This document shows, piece by piece, positions 1 to 8,208 of a stretch of 44,280 nt of DNA (its first letter is position 1; each line of letters opens with the position of its first letter). The DNA lies in assembly GCF_010468565.1 (NCBI RefSeq), contig NZ_WUEG01000013.1, forward strand, positions 80,246 through 124,525. Direction: 5' to 3'. The DNA is from Allomuricauda sp. TY007 (lineage in GTDB: Bacteria; Bacteroidota; Bacteroidia; Flavobacteriales; Flavobacteriaceae). The notes beneath the pieces were generated by a model that worked only from the letters and a program-made list of their open reading frames with translations, did not search any database and was not told the origin of the DNA. The position numbers and the translations under genes are program-made.

Positions 1-270
1 GTTTCTCCCTTATCTCCCTGAAGACCTTGTGGGCCTTGGATACCGGGGTCACCTTGAGGGCCCTGGATGCCGGGGTCGCCCTGCGGGCCTTTGTCGCCCG
101 TTTCTCCCTTATCTCCCTGAAGACCTTGTGGGCCTTGGATACCGGGGTCACCTTGAGGACCTTGGATGCCGGGGTCGCCCTGGGGGCCTTTGTCACCTGT
201 TTCTCCCTTATCTCCCTGAAGACCTTGTGGGCCTTGGATACCGGGGTCGCCTTGAGGGCCCTTGTCACCG
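1..270 (-). repeat. 99-bp tandem repeats encoding GXY collagen triplets
   Basis: The same sequence restarts at 1, 100 and 199, giving two complete 99-bp units and a shorter third unit that lacks three triplets. The units differ at only a few bases. Because the unit is a multiple of three, gain or loss of a copy would change the length of the collagen rod without shifting the frame. The array continues beyond the window. Confidence 0.92.
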
Positions 271-689
271 GTCTCTCCCTTGTCGCCTGTTTCTCCTTTG
301 TCACCGACGGGACCTTGCTCTCCCATTGGACCTTGTGGACCAATGGCTCCTCCCGCTGCAACATCCGTAAGAGGAATTGAAACAATATTATTGTCCGAGT
401 CTGTTAACACCAAGTCTGTTCCGACCACCTCCATTCTACTATTTACCGTATTAGTGTCGATAAATGTTAATTCCCATGAATCACCATCCCAGAAGTATAT
501 GGTTCCTGTATTGGTATTTACGTAGATATCTCCCAAATCTGCACCAACTGGTGTTATCGCACCGGAACTGGAAACATCCATACCCTTAAGGACCTCACAA
601 TTGCATTGATCCTGAAGGGTTACTGTGGTTTGAGAAAAGGCAATTCCTGTAAAAAGAAGAAAAAATAGGGCTAGAATGCTCTTTTTCAT
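1..689 (-). CDS. Collagen-like (GXY repeat) secreted protein, C-terminus cut off by window edge
   Basis: The reading frame is open from an ATG at 689 to the window edge (229 codons, no stop), so the gene is partial. Seen: a signal peptide (residues 1-20, hydrophobic core then FSQ), a small Cys-containing N-terminal region, a segment with [18 protein letters not shown] typical of the stem before flavobacterial collagen-like tails, and from about residue 114 uninterrupted Gly-X-Y triplets ([18 protein letters not shown]). The triplets fall into near-identical units of 11 (33 residues, 99 bp). Known: bacterial collagen-like proteins form trimeric surface rods. Inferred: a secreted or surface-exposed filamentous protein; the C-terminal domain that would show how it is anchored lies outside the window. 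The start is supported by the signal peptide and by a promoter motif about 100 bp upstream. It is separated from the SprB-like operon by a terminator. Confidence 0.88.
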   Translation of the reverse strand, partial: MKKSILALFFLLFTGIAFSQTTVTLQDQCNCEVLKGMDVSSSGAITPVGADLGDIYVNTNTGTIYFWDGDSWELTFIDTNTVNSRMEVVGTDLVLTDSDNNIVSIPLTDVAAGGAIGPQGPMGEQGPVGDKGETGDKGETGDKGPQGDPGIQGPQGLQGDKGETGDKGPQGDPGIQGPQGDPGIQGPQGLQGDKGETGDKGPQGDPGIQGPQGDPGIQGPQGLQGDKGE

Positions 690-792
690 GAGGTTACTAT
701 TAGTTGAGGATTGTGTTTGTTGTTTTGTTGATTTTGTATTTTTGGTCTACTCGTTCCTATGTAGTTCTACTTACCGAATTTTCAACCTGATA

Positions 793-800
793 CAAATTTA
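793..800 (-). promoter_or_regulatory. Bacteroidota -7 box (TAAATTTG) for the collagen-like gene
   Basis: TAAATTTG on the minus strand fits the Bacteroidota -7 consensus TAnnTTTG. No good -33 TTG is seen at the expected distance, so the match is one-sided. Transcription would begin near 787 and leave a 5' leader of about 97 nt. Confidence 0.45.
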
Positions 801-1050
801 CCCCCACTTTTAGGGGCTGAAAATAATTGTTGTGAACAGATGGAATAGAACTGTATAGTCCATAGATTTTGAGGTGACCCCAATATTTTTTTACACTTTT
901 TTAAAGGCTGTTCGTCGATAAGCCCTAAATAGAACAGTGGGTTTAGTAGGTTGAATCTTACAAGTTTACGTAAACAGGAAAGTATCAGGCTTCACTATGA
1001 AGAAGTGAACTATCCAATAAAATAGTAACAATATATTGGGATAGAATCCA

Positions 1051-1077
1051 TAAAAAACGACCCCATAATGAGGCCGC
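1051..1077 (-). terminator. Rho-independent terminator of the SprB-like/SprF/PorE-like operon
   Basis: On the minus strand CGGCCTC and GGGGTCG form a 7-bp stem (two G-U pairs) around the loop ATTAT, directly followed by six T. It lies about 30 bp after the stop codon of the last gene of the operon. Confidence 0.75.
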
Positions 1078-1105
1078 TCGAATATTTTATTGCTACAAAA
1101 AATTT

Positions 1106-3064
1106 TTATTCAAAAATAATGAACTCCGACCTTCTATTAAGTTGATGTTCTTCTTCGGAGCATTTTGAGCCATTTACACAGTCGTTTACCAATCGGGTTT
1201 CGCCAAATCCTTCACCCTCTAATCTAGAAGGAGAAATTCCTTTGGAAATCATATAATCAACAGTGGATTCTGCTCTTTTTTGTGATAACCAAAGGTTATA
1301 GGCATCAATACCCCGGCTATCGGTATGTGAGTTTACCTTAATTTTTAGACTTGGGTATTTTTCCATGGCCACAATTACTTTCTGAATCTCAATTTCAGCA
1401 TCTGGTCGGATATTATACTTGTTCAAATCAAAGTATATGGTACTCAACTGTAGTAATTTTGCCAGGTCGTCGCCAAAACCTCCGGTGACCAAATCGCGTT
1501 CCAAATAAAAATCCACAATTCGAGGTTTTCCATCGGATATTGGCAAATATTCTTCCGCAGGTACATAACCATCCCTTGATGCTCTTACAAAATTACCTTT
1601 GGAACAATCCAATTGGAGTATGTAATTACCGTCAGAATCAGTAATAGTAGAAGAAATCTCGTTATTTTCCTCATCGATGATTTTTACGGTTGCTCCGGCA
1701 AGAACCTCGTTAGAAATGCGATCCCTAACGGTTCCTGTTACTTCTTGTATGCAATCCAATGTAAGTGGCTCATTTTCCACAAATTCGTAAATATCATCAT
1801 CTCCCATGCCGCCATCCCTGTTTGAAGCGAAATATCCTGCTTTGTCCTCGGTGTTGTAGATAAAGGAAAAGTCATCTTTTGGAGTGTTGATCGGTTTCCC
1901 TACGTTAACTACTGGCTGGCTATAATCGTTATAGGTGATTTTAGTAGCAAAAATATCCAATCCGCCCAGTCCTTGGTGTCCATCGGACGAAAAGTATAGT
2001 ACTCCTTCTTGGGTTATATATGGGAATGTTTCCCTGGCCATGGTATTGATATTGTCTCCTAAATTTTGGATTGGACCATAGGTGCCATCCCCTATAATCT
2101 CTGTCGCAAAAATATCCGATTCTCCCAAACTGCCGGGCATATCGGAAACGAAGTAGAGTTTCTTTCCATCTGGACTCAACATGGGGTGGGCCACGGAATA
2201 AGAATCACTATTGAACGGAAGTTCCACAATATTGGTCCACTTTCCATCAATATATTCTGCACTAAAGATTTTTAAGCGTATAATTCCTTCTTCATCCTTC
2301 TTCTTTCTTCCATCGAAGAAATTGTTTCGGGTAAAGTACATGGTGGTACCATCTTTTGTAACCACAGATGTGGATTCGTGCAATCGCGTATTTATATCGC
2401 CTTCCAGTTTTACTGCCTTATCGTTGGAAACACTATCGGCATTTACTTTGTAAAGGTCTAAAAAATCCCTAGCGTTCCACGTGTGCCTGTACCTCGCAAA
2501 ATTGCCCGTATCGCGATCGGAAGCAAAAATGAGGCCTTTTTCGTAATAGGCAGCGGCAAAATCTGAATACTTGCTATTGTACGGAAATGGCTTTATGGTA
2601 TACCTGCCAGAGTTCTCTTCAATTTTGGCCATGTAATCCTCATCAAAATCTACCATGGAAGAGGTCATCTCCTTAAAGTTCTGCATAATTTGGGCAGCCT
2701 TGTCATAGTTCCCTACCGACTTTAAACTTTGTGCATATCGGAAAACATCCTCCACTGACATCTCATCTGGATAGGTTTCTTCCAACTTTTTATAAGTATC
2801 TGCTGCTTCATTGTACTTAGCGTTGAAATAATATGCGTTTCCTAGCCTTTTCAACAAATCTGGGGAGCTATACCCCTTGTCCAATACTTTTTTGTAAATA
2901 TCTATGGCCGGGCTAAAGGAGTATTGCCTGTAGCGTTCATCGGCCTTTTCCATAACCCTGGCAGTCTGCTTATCGGGAATACTGTCCTGTTGCGCATTTA
3001 CGTTGACCAGACATCCACAAACGATGATAAATAATGTGAGTATTCTTTTCAGCATTCTAAACAT
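1106..3064 (-). CDS. PorE-like OmpA-family outer-membrane protein (TPR, PD40 propeller, CRD, OmpA domain)
   Basis: 652 aa. Seen in order: signal peptide (1-24, ending NVNA-QQ); TPR-like helices (about 38-150, with 'RLGNAYYFNAKYNEAADTY'); a WD40-like/PD40 beta-propeller (about 160-425, blades such as SPDGKKLYFVSDMPG and 'YFSSDGHQGLGGLDIF'); a carboxypeptidase-regulatory-like beta domain (about 435-520, TGTVRDRISNEVLAGATV); and a C-terminal OmpA peptidoglycan-binding domain (about 540-652, NSHTDSRGIDAYN, LSQKRAESTVDYM). Known: this exact domain order is that of PorE, a type IX secretion component tying the outer-membrane complex to peptidoglycan. Similar proteins sit beside PorP/SprF genes in gliding-adhesin cassettes. 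It follows the SprF-like gene by 2 bp and is the last gene of the operon. Inferred: periplasmic anchor that docks the SprF/adhesin export pair to the cell wall. It may be a paralogue specific to this adhesin rather than the core PorE. Confidence 0.9.
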   Translation of the reverse strand: MFRMLKRILTLFIIVCGCLVNVNAQQDSIPDKQTARVMEKADERYRQYSFSPAIDIYKKVLDKGYSSPDLLKRLGNAYYFNAKYNEAADTYKKLEETYPDEMSVEDVFRYAQSLKSVGNYDKAAQIMQNFKEMTSSMVDFDEDYMAKIEENSGRYTIKPFPYNSKYSDFAAAYYEKGLIFASDRDTGNFARYRHTWNARDFLDLYKVNADSVSNDKAVKLEGDINTRLHESTSVVTKDGTTMYFTRNNFFDGRKKKDEEGIIRLKIFSAEYIDGKWTNIVELPFNSDSYSVAHPMLSPDGKKLYFVSDMPGSLGESDIFATEIIGDGTYGPIQNLGDNINTMARETFPYITQEGVLYFSSDGHQGLGGLDIFATKITYNDYSQPVVNVGKPINTPKDDFSFIYNTEDKAGYFASNRDGGMGDDDIYEFVENEPLTLDCIQEVTGTVRDRISNEVLAGATVKIIDEENNEISSTITDSDGNYILQLDCSKGNFVRASRDGYVPAEEYLPISDGKPRIVDFYLERDLVTGGFGDDLAKLLQLSTIYFDLNKYNIRPDAEIEIQKVIVAMEKYPSLKIKVNSHTDSRGIDAYNLWLSQKRAESTVDYMISKGISPSRLEGEGFGETRLVNDCVNGSKCSEEEHQLNRRSEFIIFE

Positions 3065-3066
3065 TA

Positions 3067-4014
3067 TTAAAAGAATCTAGGTGATATGGTTCTTTGGAAA
3101 GATTTTAACAATTCCAATCTTAGGAATACTTCAAAAGATCCGTCATTGAACTGTGTTCCTCCCAATTCCGTTGTTTCGCGATCATATGCCAATCCCAACA
3201 TAATCTGATCCGTTACTTGAAAACCGACCAAGCCGCTCACTGCGGCATCCCAACGGTAAGCTGCACCAAAACTGAATTTATTGGCAAACAGGAAGCTTGC
3301 GGAAAGGTCTACCTGCAAAGGTGCCCCTCCTACCGCTTTTGTAAGCAACGCTGGTTTAAATTGAAGGTCTGCGCCCAAATCAAAAACATATCCAGTGATC
3401 AAATAAATATTCATACGCTCTGCGGAGAGAAAGTTTACTCCATCGTCCGAGTTATCATTGTCAAAATATTCTGATTCCAGAACGTTTGGAGCGGAAACCC
3501 CTGCATAGAACTTATCTGAGTGATAATAAATCCCAAGTCCAAAATTAGGAGTGAACCTATTGTCTATATTATTTTGGTTGACTACTTCTTGGTCAAAATT
3601 CCGAAGTCTGTTGAAGTCCAAACTCAACATATTCCCACCTGCTTTCAATCCAAAAGATAACTTGGCGTCCATGGAAACATCAATAGTGTAGGATACAACG
3701 GCATCCAAATATGTTTCCTGTACCACACCGTCACCAATATTGTCGTTAACAATGGAAATACCGTATCCCAACCTACTGTTGCGTATAGGTGAATGCAAGT
3801 TTAAAGTGAAGGTTTCCGGAGCGCCGTCCAAACCTACCCATTGTGACCGGTATAGTCCAGCGAAACTAAGCTGCCCCCTAGACCCAGCGTAAGCAGGGTT
3901 GACACTCAAGGTATTATACATGTATTGTGTATATTGGGCATCCTGTTGGGCGATTGCACCCGCGGATACAATTCCAATAAACAACAACGTAGTTAAAAAA
4001 TGTTTTTTTACCAT
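3067..4014 (-). CDS. Type IX secretion system membrane protein, PorP/SprF family
   Basis: 315 aa. A signal peptide (1-22, GIVSAGAIAQQ) precedes the hallmark YTQYMYNTLSVNPAYAGSRG of the PorP/SprF family. The rest is alternating beta strands of an outer-membrane barrel ending in aromatic residues (SPRFF). Known: SprF is needed for secretion and surface attachment of the gliding adhesin SprB, and PorP-type proteins bind type B C-terminal secretion signals. Here it lies between a large adhesin with such a C-terminal domain (12 bp upstream) and an OmpA/PorE-like protein (2 bp downstream). Inferred: dedicated outer-membrane partner of that adhesin. Its start fits both signal peptide and operon spacing. 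The family is certain; the cognate client is a context inference. Confidence 0.93.
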   Translation of the reverse strand: MVKKHFLTTLLFIGIVSAGAIAQQDAQYTQYMYNTLSVNPAYAGSRGQLSFAGLYRSQWVGLDGAPETFTLNLHSPIRNSRLGYGISIVNDNIGDGVVQETYLDAVVSYTIDVSMDAKLSFGLKAGGNMLSLDFNRLRNFDQEVVNQNNIDNRFTPNFGLGIYYHSDKFYAGVSAPNVLESEYFDNDNSDDGVNFLSAERMNIYLITGYVFDLGADLQFKPALLTKAVGGAPLQVDLSASFLFANKFSFGAAYRWDAAVSGLVGFQVTDQIMLGLAYDRETTELGGTQFNDGSFEVFLRLELLKSFQRTISPRFF

Positions 4015-4026
4015 TCTATCAATATC

Positions 4027-7000
4027 TTATCTGCTTATATAAATGTATTCGGAGTCTGTAAAACTTCCCTGCACGGTTTCGTAATTAAATATGTAAAAAT
4101 ACACCCCTGCTGGTAGGTAATCGTTTACGCTCAAAGCTGATTTACCTCTAACACGTCCATCGAAAACATTGTTTACATTATCGTAGTTGTTGCCTTCAAA
4201 TACAAGGGTTCCCCAACGATTAAATATTCTGATGGAGCTCGATTTGATATACTCGACACCTCGAATGAAGAGAAAGTCATTTTTTAAATCCCCGTTCGGT
4301 GTCAACATTTGGTTTACTTCGATAGCTTCAACTACCACCGTAACCGTGGCCGTGTCACAATTGTTTGGGTTGGCCGTTTCACATATCGTATATTCAATGG
4401 TGTAAGTACCGGGTTGTGTTCCTGGTGCAACGGATACACTCCCATCTTCGTTTACAGTAAGTCCATTTGTAGGGGTGGAAGTTAATATTACATCGATCAA
4501 GGATACTGCCTCACCATTCAAAGTATCGTTGAACAGTACATCGCTATTGGCAATCAATCCACCTCCAGCACCTGCATTATATGTATCATCAATGGCATCT
4601 ATAACATTATCCCCACCTTGCATTACTTCAACGGTAACCGTAGCAGAATCACAATTGTTCACATCCAAAACATCACAAATGGTATAGCTTATGGTGTAGG
4701 TACCTGCTTCGGTCCCGGGCACAACACTTACACTTCCATCTTCGTTGATAATAAGTTCGCCGGTTGATGTGGAGGTCAATAGTACATCGGCCAAGGTCAC
4801 AGGCTCACCATTATACATATCATTGGACAGTACGTTACCATCTACAATCACACCGTCTTCTTCCACTCTTGCTGTATAGTTATCATCCACTGCATCGATA
4901 ACATTCCCTGTTCCTTGCATTACTTCAACAGTAACCGTAGCGGAATCACAATTGTTTACATCCAAAACATCACAAATGGTATAATTGATCGTGTATGTAC
5001 CTGCTCCGGTTCCGGGAACCACACTTACACTTCCATCTTCGTTGATGGTAAGTTCGTTGGTCGATGTAGAGGTCAGTATAACATCGGCAAGGGTTACAGC
5101 TTCTCCATTATAGGTATCGTTAAACAGTACATTGCTATCCGCAATCACACCACCTTCCCCTACATTTGTTGTATAGTTATCATCTGCTGCATCCAATACA
5201 TTTGCGCCTACCTCTATATATATAGTTGCTGAAGCGCAAACACTTGGGTCCGGCAAAACATTACATACTTGATAGATTATGGTAACCGTTGAATTGGATT
5301 CGGAAGCTACTGGAGTATAGTTTACATAGCCAGTCTCATTATCAAAAGTAACTGTACCAATTGCATCTCCTCCAGTTCTTGACAAATTTGTAACCCCTAT
5401 ATTGATAGGATTGTTGTTAGGGAGAAAATCATCGTTCTCTAAAATGTTTATTGCCGCTTCGGTTAATGCTGGGGTCGACCCATAATCATCACTGGCATTT
5501 GCCGTTAATGGGTCAGGGTCTGTTTCATTTGGATTACCATCACCGTCACAGTCCAAAGCTTCCCAATCTGCAGTTTGCGGCAAGGTCACACTTTCTAGGT
5601 TATAATCACATGGATCTAATGGATCCGTACCATCTTCTTTCTCATCACCATTGGTAACACCGTCACCGTCACAATCAGAACTGTTCCAAGTTGAATCAGG
5701 GGAAACTGTTTGACTGTCGAGCACAAAATCACATGGATCTTGTGGGTCCGTTCCATCCTCTTTTTCATCACCATTGGTAACACCGTCACCATCGCAATCT
5801 GCCTCAAGGTAATCCCCAGTTTGCGGCAAGGTCACACTTTCCGGGTTATAATCGCAAGGGTCAAATGGGTCGGTACCGTCTTCTTTTTCATCTTCGTTGG
5901 TGACCCCATCACCGTCACAATCGGCAGTTAAATAATCACCGGTTTGTGGCTGGGTGATATGCTCTTCAATAAAATCGCAAGGGTCGGTCGGGTCGGTTCC
6001 ATCTTCCTCTTCATCCTCATCGGTAACTCCATCGCCATCGGTATCCGTATCATTATCCAAATAATCCGGAGTGCCGTCTTCATCGGTATCATCATTGGTA
6101 GGGTCGCCATCACCATTGGCATCTTCATCCGGAGTATCTATTCCATCACCGTCATCATCAACATCTCGATAATTAACATCCTCAGTACCATCTCTATCTG
6201 GTAGATCAGTTGCAGGGTTTTCAATTTCATCGTTCACATCAAAGCCGTCATTTACATCACTGCCTTCATAACCGTCGTCAAGACCATCACCATCCGAATC
6301 TACACCTGTATAGATCCAATCGGGTATTCCATCAAAATTAAAATCGTTCCCTTCATTATTATCCGGCACCCAGTCATTATCACTGTCGTCATCCAAATAA
6401 TCTGGAGTTCCGTCAGCATCAGTATCTTCTAATGAAAGTCCCATTGTTTCGCCACTTTCGTAGGCATCATCAAGGCCATTCCCATTAAGGTCATCTCCAG
6501 ATGGAGGAATGTACTCAGAGGTAGGTTGCGCCTCTACGTTGTCTGGAATTCCATCGTCATCACTGTCAATATCCAATCTATCTGGGTACCCATCATCATC
6601 ACTATCAATGTCTTCACTAAAATTGACCGTTTGTGGGTCATTAAAATTATCTAAACATGTAAATTGTATACCGGCTTGTCTAGCCACGTTCGTTTTAAAA
6701 TTGTCATCCACATCGGCCTGAATTCCAAAACGGAAGACAAAAGAGTCAATGTTTAAGAACTCAACAGCAACATTTACGGAGGGGTGCTCATTTGAAATAC
6801 CATCATATTCCCGCGTACCTCCATTCACTAAAAAGCCACCTGTGGTATTTTGAACCGTTATTTCATTATCGGCATCGAGGGTATAACTTGCAGGTGTATT
6901 GAATCGATTATATTCTTGATAGTCCCCGTTCCCATCAACATCAATAAAGTTTGCACTGAGTTCTTCTAAAACAACGGGGGTATTTGTTCCCTGTTCCACA

Positions 7001-7812
7001 AAAGAGATCCTAAAATCTACGTAAGGCCTTCTTTCTTCTGATGTTGTGGTGAAATAGATTTCTGGTTTAAAAAATTCTGCATCGGTCTCATTCTGGTCAA
7101 AATATAAAATTTCACCATTCACTACTTTTTCAATCGTAACCAGTGCATCCAAACTTTCTTCAACTCCTTGATAACGATAAACGGCTCCTTCGGAAAGCGC
7201 ATCGCCCGACTCCAAGGTCGGCTCCATTCCAAAATTTAATTTTGGAACCGTACTGCAATCAAAATCTGTACTTACCACGCTGGATTCGTTTTGATCAAGG
7301 ATTCCATCATTATCCGAATCCATATCCAAATAGTCCGCCACACCATCACTATCCGTATCTATCGGTGTCAATCCATTTCCCACTCCTGGGGAATCTTCAT
7401 ACATATCATCCAACCCGTTTCCATCGGAATCCACACCGGAAGGCAACCGAAAGTCTGCAAAGTTTTGCGCTTCATAATTGTCCAATAATCCGTCGCCATC
7501 GGAATCCAAATCCAGGTAATTCGGGATACCATCTCCATCGAAATCGGTTGGGTTGGTAGCGGGATTGTTATCGCCATCGAGGTTTGCATCTTCCACAACA
7601 TCCAATATGCCATCGTTATCACTGTCGATATCAACACTATCAGGCACGCCATCACCATCAGAATCGGTATTACCGCTCATTAAATAGGTATCTGCCATAT
7701 TCGTTATTGGATTGATTGCCGGAACAATGCTAGAATATATAGGCAATCCCAAAAATAGAAGTAACAATAATAGTGTGCTCTTCTTGAAATTCAAGAAAGT
7801 AATTTTTTCCAT
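4027..7812 (-). CDS. SprB-like secreted adhesin with TSP3/EF-type Ca repeats, Ig-like repeats and gliding-type C-terminal domain
   Basis: 1261 aa. Seen: signal peptide (about 1-28, poly-Leu core); a first block of thrombospondin type 3 calcium repeats (about 48-177, DSDGDGVPD, DSDNDGILD); a beta-rich module of unknown type (about 178-385); a second TSP3 block (about 398-620); four near-identical 41-residue units with DCDGDGVTN.DEKEDGTDP (about 605-770); three cadherin/Ig-like repeats of 99 residues (about 840-1165, NEDGSVSVVPGT..GTYTI); and a C-terminal domain (about 1175-1261) with LTPNGDLKNDFLFIRG, IRIFNRWGTLVFEG and a final YIYISR, matching the flavobacterial type B T9SS sorting domain. 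Known: such domains need PorP/SprF partners for export. Inferred: a calcium-stabilised cell-surface adhesin, possibly a motility adhesin, exported with the two genes downstream. The ligand cannot be predicted. First gene of the operon. Confidence 0.92.
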   Translation of the reverse strand: MEKITFLNFKKSTLLLLLLFLGLPIYSSIVPAINPITNMADTYLMSGNTDSDGDGVPDSVDIDSDNDGILDVVEDANLDGDNNPATNPTDFDGDGIPNYLDLDSDGDGLLDNYEAQNFADFRLPSGVDSDGNGLDDMYEDSPGVGNGLTPIDTDSDGVADYLDMDSDNDGILDQNESSVVSTDFDCSTVPKLNFGMEPTLESGDALSEGAVYRYQGVEESLDALVTIEKVVNGEILYFDQNETDAEFFKPEIYFTTTSEERRPYVDFRISFVEQGTNTPVVLEELSANFIDVDGNGDYQEYNRFNTPASYTLDADNEITVQNTTGGFLVNGGTREYDGISNEHPSVNVAVEFLNIDSFVFRFGIQADVDDNFKTNVARQAGIQFTCLDNFNDPQTVNFSEDIDSDDDGYPDRLDIDSDDDGIPDNVEAQPTSEYIPPSGDDLNGNGLDDAYESGETMGLSLEDTDADGTPDYLDDDSDNDWVPDNNEGNDFNFDGIPDWIYTGVDSDGDGLDDGYEGSDVNDGFDVNDEIENPATDLPDRDGTEDVNYRDVDDDGDGIDTPDEDANGDGDPTNDDTDEDGTPDYLDNDTDTDGDGVTDEDEEEDGTDPTDPCDFIEEHITQPQTGDYLTADCDGDGVTNEDEKEDGTDPFDPCDYNPESVTLPQTGDYLEADCDGDGVTNGDEKEDGTDPQDPCDFVLDSQTVSPDSTWNSSDCDGDGVTNGDEKEDGTDPLDPCDYNLESVTLPQTADWEALDCDGDGNPNETDPDPLTANASDDYGSTPALTEAAINILENDDFLPNNNPINIGVTNLSRTGGDAIGTVTFDNETGYVNYTPVASESNSTVTIIYQVCNVLPDPSVCASATIYIEVGANVLDAADDNYTTNVGEGGVIADSNVLFNDTYNGEAVTLADVILTSTSTNELTINEDGSVSVVPGTGAGTYTINYTICDVLDVNNCDSATVTVEVMQGTGNVIDAVDDNYTARVEEDGVIVDGNVLSNDMYNGEPVTLADVLLTSTSTGELIINEDGSVSVVPGTEAGTYTISYTICDVLDVNNCDSATVTVEVMQGGDNVIDAIDDTYNAGAGGGLIANSDVLFNDTLNGEAVSLIDVILTSTPTNGLTVNEDGSVSVAPGTQPGTYTIEYTICETANPNNCDTATVTVVVEAIEVNQMLTPNGDLKNDFLFIRGVEYIKSSSIRIFNRWGTLVFEGNNYDNVNNVFDGRVRGKSALSVNDYLPAGVYFYIFNYETVQGSFTDSEYIYISR
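4330..5185 (-). repeat. Three tandem ~297-bp units encoding Ig/cadherin-like repeats
   Basis: The coding sequence for ACTTCAACGGTAACCGTAGC-like strands recurs at about 4335, 4625 and 4921 with 294-297 bp (98-99 codon) spacing. The two upstream protein repeats are most alike and the one nearest the C-terminal domain is the most divergent. Copy-number change by recombination would stay in frame. Confidence 0.8.
5630..6050 (-). repeat. Four tandem 123-bp units encoding Asp-rich calcium repeats
   Basis: Equivalent positions recur at exactly 123-bp intervals (5630, 5753, 5876, 5999). Each unit codes for 41 residues with the DxDGDGVTN-DE core of EF-hand-like/TSP3 calcium loops and a conserved DPCD cysteine. 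The exact spacing and high DNA identity point to recent duplication inside the gene. Confidence 0.87.
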
Positions 7813-8208
7813 AAATGATTAAGTTTTGGTCAACTAATCACCATGGCAACAAGTGGTTCCCGTAATTGTAAGAAAATTGGGGTTTTCTTATTGGTTTTAA
7901 TATCACCAGTGCTTTCGACACACTTCGATACAAATAGGTCACATAATTAACTTATTTGACCCTCACCTCCTATTTTTATCGATAAAAGGCGATTTCTTCA
8001 TCATTATTTACCTCATCTGCTTATTTACAAATGGATAATGCTATTGTGGAATGGTCAGCGATTTAAAAACCGGCGAAAATTACTTTTCTTTTTGGTTTTG
8101 ACTAGTTTTAATTCTTATTTTTTTTCCAATAATATTAACAATCCTGAATCGCACTAAAAATGAGTGGCAAAACATATAAATCCTGTATTTTTGCCGAAAT
8201 TTTTGTTG
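7813..8208. other. Divergent intergenic region between the SprB-like operon and prfC
   Basis: About 400 bp, AT-rich, with no convincing gene. A -7 box for prfC is present at 8186-8193. No perfect TAnnTTTG was found for the SprB-like operon. A GTG codon at 8164 is in frame with prfC but lies upstream of that -7 box and is not taken as the start. Nothing further is recognised. Confidence 0.5.
8186..8193 (+). promoter_or_regulatory. prfC: Bacteroidota -7 box (TATTTTTG) for prfC
   Basis: TATTTTTG matches TAnnTTTG and lies 15 bp before the ATG at 8209, which would give a 5' leader of only about 9 nt. The upstream -33 position is poor. The element lies inside the longer frame that opens at the GTG at 8164, which argues for the ATG. 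Confidence 0.4.

Larger units (their letters stand above)
690..1105. other. Intergenic region between collagen-like gene and OmpA/SprF/SprB operon
   Basis: No ORF with coding character is seen. The region holds the terminator of the operon ending at 1106 (1051-1077) and, nearer the collagen-like gene, its probable promoter (793-800) followed by an A/C-rich leader of about 100 nt. Nothing else is recognised. Confidence 0.6.

Noticed and set aside
1..270. Tandem direct repeats as a possible CRISPR array
   Set aside because: Units are 99 bp with no unique spacers and code in frame for collagen triplets.
27..525. Overlapping plus-strand frames across the collagen-like region
   Set aside because: They are shadows of the minus-strand GXY repeats; their repetitive peptides follow directly from the 99-bp units, and the minus strand has a signal peptide and Gly-X-Y periodicity.
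8164..8208. GTG start giving RF3 15 extra residues
   Set aside because: The extra residues do not fit the RF3 family, and the codon lies upstream of the likely -7 box; ATG 8209 yields the usual 529 aa.
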